From a candidate division NC10 bacterium SPGG6 (GTDB lineage Bacteria > Methylomirabilota > Methylomirabilia > Methylomirabilales > CSP1-5): a stretch of 24,678 bases of DNA. This document shows, piece after piece, positions 22,456 through 24,678 of this stretch (positions within the stretch are counted from its first letter, which is position 1; each line of letters starts with the position of its first letter). The notes beneath the pieces were generated by a model. It was not told where the DNA came from and made no database searches. It worked only from the letters and a program-made list of their open reading frames with translations. The position numbers and the translations under genes are program-made. The stretch is from contig LXTG01000033.1 in assembly GCA_001643535.1 (NCBI GenBank), positions 1 through 24,678 of the forward strand. The letters are read 5' to 3'.

Positions 22456-23858
22456 GAGTGGCCCTCCCGATCGGGAGGGCCCCCAATGCCATACGCCTTC
22501 AGCTTCCGATGGAGGTTTGACCGCTCGATTTTTAGCCGCTCCGCCGTCCGCGTGACGTTCCACTGACTTTCCTGGAGGTGCCTCAGGATGTACTCCCGCT
22601 CGAACCGGTTTCGCGCTTGGCGGAGCGAGGCGGTCCGCCAGACCTCGGGGACGAACGAGGTCTCCGCCTCCCGGCCCGGGTGGCCCTGCAGTGCAGGCTC
22701 CACGTTAAAGTGCTCGATCATGTCTTCGGGAACCATGATTACCAACCGTTCGATAACGTTCTTCAGCTCACGAATGTTCCCGGGCCAGGGGTGGTGCAAG
22801 AATAGTTCCATGGCGTCCGCCGACAGGCTCTTTTGCCTCTTCCCGTACTCCGTGCAGAACGCCTTCAGGAAGTGCCTGGCCAGGAGCGGAATATCCTCCC
22901 GGCGCTCCCGCAGCGGCGGGACTGTAACAGGGATAACGTTGAGCCGGTAGTAGAGATCCTGCCGGAATCGACCCGCACGGGTCTCCTCCTCAAGAGGCTT
23001 ATTAGAGGCGGCGATCACCCGTACGTCCACTTGGATGATCTCATTCCCCCCTACGCGCTCAAAGGCCTGTTCCTGAAGAACGCGGAGAACTTTGGCCTGA
23101 GTCTTGAGACTCATGTCGCCAACCTCATCAAGAAAAATGGTCCCCCCATCGGCGAGCTCAAATTTTCCCCGGCGAGTGGTCAGGGCCCCCGTAAACGCCC
23201 CCTTCTCGTGGCCGAACAGTTCACTTTCGATCAGTTCGTCAGGGATGGCGGCGCAGTTCACCACCACAAAGGGCTCCTCCCGCCGCAGGCTTGCCCGATG
23301 AATGGCCCTGGCGATAAGCTCCTTGCCGGTTCCGCTCTCCCCCCGGATCATGACCCGACCGTGGCTTGGCGCCACCGACTCGACTTGCTTCAGGATCCTC
23401 TGGATCGCTGGGCTTTCGCCGACGATCTCATACTGCCGCTCCAGGTGCTGTCGCAACGCCCGGTTCTCTTGCAGGAGGCGTTGCTGCTCCAGGCCGTGCT
23501 GGACCGCCAAGAGGGTCCGCTCGATGGTCGGAGGTTTCTCGATGAAGTCGTACGCCCCAAGCTTGATGGCCCGGACCGCTGTCTCGATAGTCCCGTGCCC
23601 GGAGATCATGATCACCGGGGTCTCGGGGATCATCCCCTTCATGACGTCAAGGGCCTGTAACCCATCCATCCCGGGAAGCCAGATATCTAAGATCACGAGG
23701 TCGGGAGACGAGCGCTGAACCTCCGCGAGGGCTTCTTCCCCACTGGACGCGGTCCGCACCCGATACCCCTCATCAGTCAAAATATCCCCGACCACCCTGA
23801 GGATATTGGGTTCGTCATCCACGACGAGGATATCTGCGCCCGACACGGCCTGCCTCAC
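22452..23858 (-). CDS. ntrX: NtrX-type sigma-54 response regulator
   Basis: The 468-residue protein has a receiver domain (about 8-122; acidic pocket D14/D15, phosphoacceptor D58 in LVILDIWLPGMDG, S86, K108). A sigma-54 AAA+ domain follows (about 145-380; Walker A GESGTGKE 173-180, GAFTGA 220-225, Walker B IFLDEV 241-246, arginine-rich LRERREDI), then a Fis-type helix-turn-helix (about 425-456). It activates sigma-54 promoters when phosphorylated by the adjacent kinase. The GTG at 23858 overlaps the ntrY stop; a GTG at 23846 has GAGG at better spacing and is an equal candidate. NtrX is preferred over NtrC from the partner kinase; the regulon is unknown. Confidence 0.9.
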   Translation of the reverse strand: MRQAVSGADILVVDDEPNILRVVGDILTDEGYRVRTASSGEEALAEVQRSSPDLVILDIWLPGMDGLQALDVMKGMIPETPVIMISGHGTIETAVRAIKLGAYDFIEKPPTIERTLLAVQHGLEQQRLLQENRALRQHLERQYEIVGESPAIQRILKQVESVAPSHGRVMIRGESGTGKELIARAIHRASLRREEPFVVVNCAAIPDELIESELFGHEKGAFTGALTTRRGKFELADGGTIFLDEVGDMSLKTQAKVLRVLQEQAFERVGGNEIIQVDVRVIAASNKPLEEETRAGRFRQDLYYRLNVIPVTVPPLRERREDIPLLARHFLKAFCTEYGKRQKSLSADAMELFLHHPWPGNIRELKNVIERLVIMVPEDMIEHFNVEPALQGHPGREAETSFVPEVWRTASLRQARNRFEREYILRHLQESQWNVTRTAERLKIERSNLHRKLKAYGIGGPPDREGHS

Positions 23859-24678
23859 ACCACCTCAGCCACCACCGGCAGGGCGGGAAATTCCATGATC
23901 ATCCGGGTCCCCCGGGGGTGATTTTCCTCCACCCGAATGGTCCCACTATGTTCCGTGACGATCCGGTAGACAATGGCGAGGCCCAGGCCGGTCCCGGACT
24001 TTTTAGTGGAAAAGTAGGGGAGAAAGAGACGATCCCGGTCCTCCGCGGGAATGCCGGGGCCGGTGTCGATCACCTCCAGACGGACCTTCCCCTCCTCCGC
24101 GAGATACTGAGTCCTCACGCAGATTTCCCCCTCTTCTCCCACGGCCGCCACCGCGTTGTCGACCAGATTGACCAGTGCTCGTTTCATGTGATCCGCATCG
24201 AGGTTGACCGGAGGGACCTGCGGATCGAGCTCGGCAGTCGGTCGAATGCGTCGGGAGACTCCGGAGTAGAGATTGAGGACTTGCTCGATCAACGCGTGGA
24301 GATCTCCCGGTCGAGGAGAGGAGGTTGGCATCCGGGCATACCGAGAGAATTCATCCACCAAGGCCTTCAGCGCATCCACCTCATGAATGATGGTCTGGGT
24401 GCACTGATCAAAAATCCCGGAGAATTCGGCGGACCGTTCGGCGAACTTCTTGCGAAGGCGCTGGGTGCTGAGCTTGATGGGGGTCAAGGGGTTCTTGATC
24501 TCATGAGCCATCCGCCGGGCCACCTCTTCCCACGCCATGGCCTGCTGGGCTCGGATGAGCTGGCTGATATCATCAAAGACCACGACCATGCCGAGGTATT
24601 GTCCTTCCCGATCCCTCAGGCTCGAGACATTGACCACGAAGGTCGCCCCCCGACCGAGGAGCGAGAGGGTCACCTGTT
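23855..24678 (-). CDS. ntrY: NtrY-type sensor histidine kinase (N-terminus beyond the right edge)
   Basis: Only the C-terminal part is in the window; the frame is open through 24678. Counting from the GTG at 24671-24673, it shows the end of a PAS domain (about 1-40, VFDDISQLIRAQQ) and a HisKA domain with phosphoacceptor H57 in MAHEIKNPLTPIKLSTQRLRKKF, a hallmark of NtrY. The HATPase has N173 (N box), DTGPGIP (203-209) and GTGLGLAIV (227-235). It should phosphorylate the overlapping response regulator. The membrane and HAMP parts expected of NtrY are outside the window. Confidence 0.9.
   Translation of the reverse strand, partial: QVTLSLLGRGATFVVNVSSLRDREGQYLGMVVVFDDISQLIRAQQAMAWEEVARRMAHEIKNPLTPIKLSTQRLRKKFAERSAEFSGIFDQCTQTIIHEVDALKALVDEFSRYARMPTSSPRPGDLHALIEQVLNLYSGVSRRIRPTAELDPQVPPVNLDADHMKRALVNLVDNAVAAVGEEGEICVRTQYLAEEGKVRLEVIDTGPGIPAEDRDRLFLPYFSTKKSGTGLGLAIVYRIVTEHSGTIRVEENHPRGTRMIMEFPALPVVAEVV

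Noticed and set aside
22214..22492. 92-codon minus frame overlapping the ntrX 3' end
   Set aside because: It is out of frame with both ntrX and the phosphoribosyltransferase remnant and has no family similarity.

Overview
This window looks like a chromosomal housekeeping segment of a GC-rich, Gram-negative-type (diderm) bacterium, probably from a metagenome. LolA (lipoprotein traffic to an outer membrane), a secretin-type STN protein with a signal peptide, a Tat-targeted M48 protease and an NtrY/NtrX pair point to a diderm. RNase J together with Lon, FtsK and bactofilin, and GTG/TTG starts behind good Shine-Dalgarno sites, would suit a lineage such as NC10/Methylomirabilota, Rokubacteria-like or deltaproteobacterial-like groups. 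That placement is inference; no rRNA or tRNA is present to settle it. Almost everything is on the minus strand; only a cold-shock gene and a small TPR gene are on the plus strand.

Layout. 1-2355: the ffh-rpsP-khpA(-rimM) translation/secretion operon, read leftward from a near-consensus promoter. Its distal end contains a perfect 278-bp direct repeat (1-278 and 411-688) that cuts rimM after about 18 codons. 2356-6004: a tightly packed set, pgpA-cinA-thpR-glycerate kinase, with ATGA/GTGA overlaps. 6045-8003: a three-GAF diguanylate cyclase, preceded by a gene-poor stretch with a possible receiver-domain remnant. 8369-11300: lolA and ftsK. 11423-13081: RNase J. 13284-15713: lon. 15841-16740: galU. 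16741-17410: divergent promoters, a cold-shock gene with a terminator-like hairpin in its leader, its terminator and a second GC-rich hairpin. 17540-18984: four small genes (a 45-aa double-CxxC zinc-ribbon protein, an STN-only protein, a TPR protein, a lone RAM/AsnC-type ligand domain). 19569-20657: Tat-exported M48/LysM protease. 21104-24678: ntrY-ntrX-(phosphoribosyltransferase pseudogene)-HAMP protein-bactofilin.

The most unusual content is between the genes. Four intergenic regions (11315-11416, 13110-13277, 19209-19433, 20970-21084) consist of short degenerate words. Three are arranged as long imperfect palindromes and one as an array in a single orientation. Two share an exact 17-mer and two share an exact 14-mer, so this is a dispersed repeat family (or two), not chance. 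I see no CRISPR array, transposase, phage or defence system, and no obvious new multigene system.
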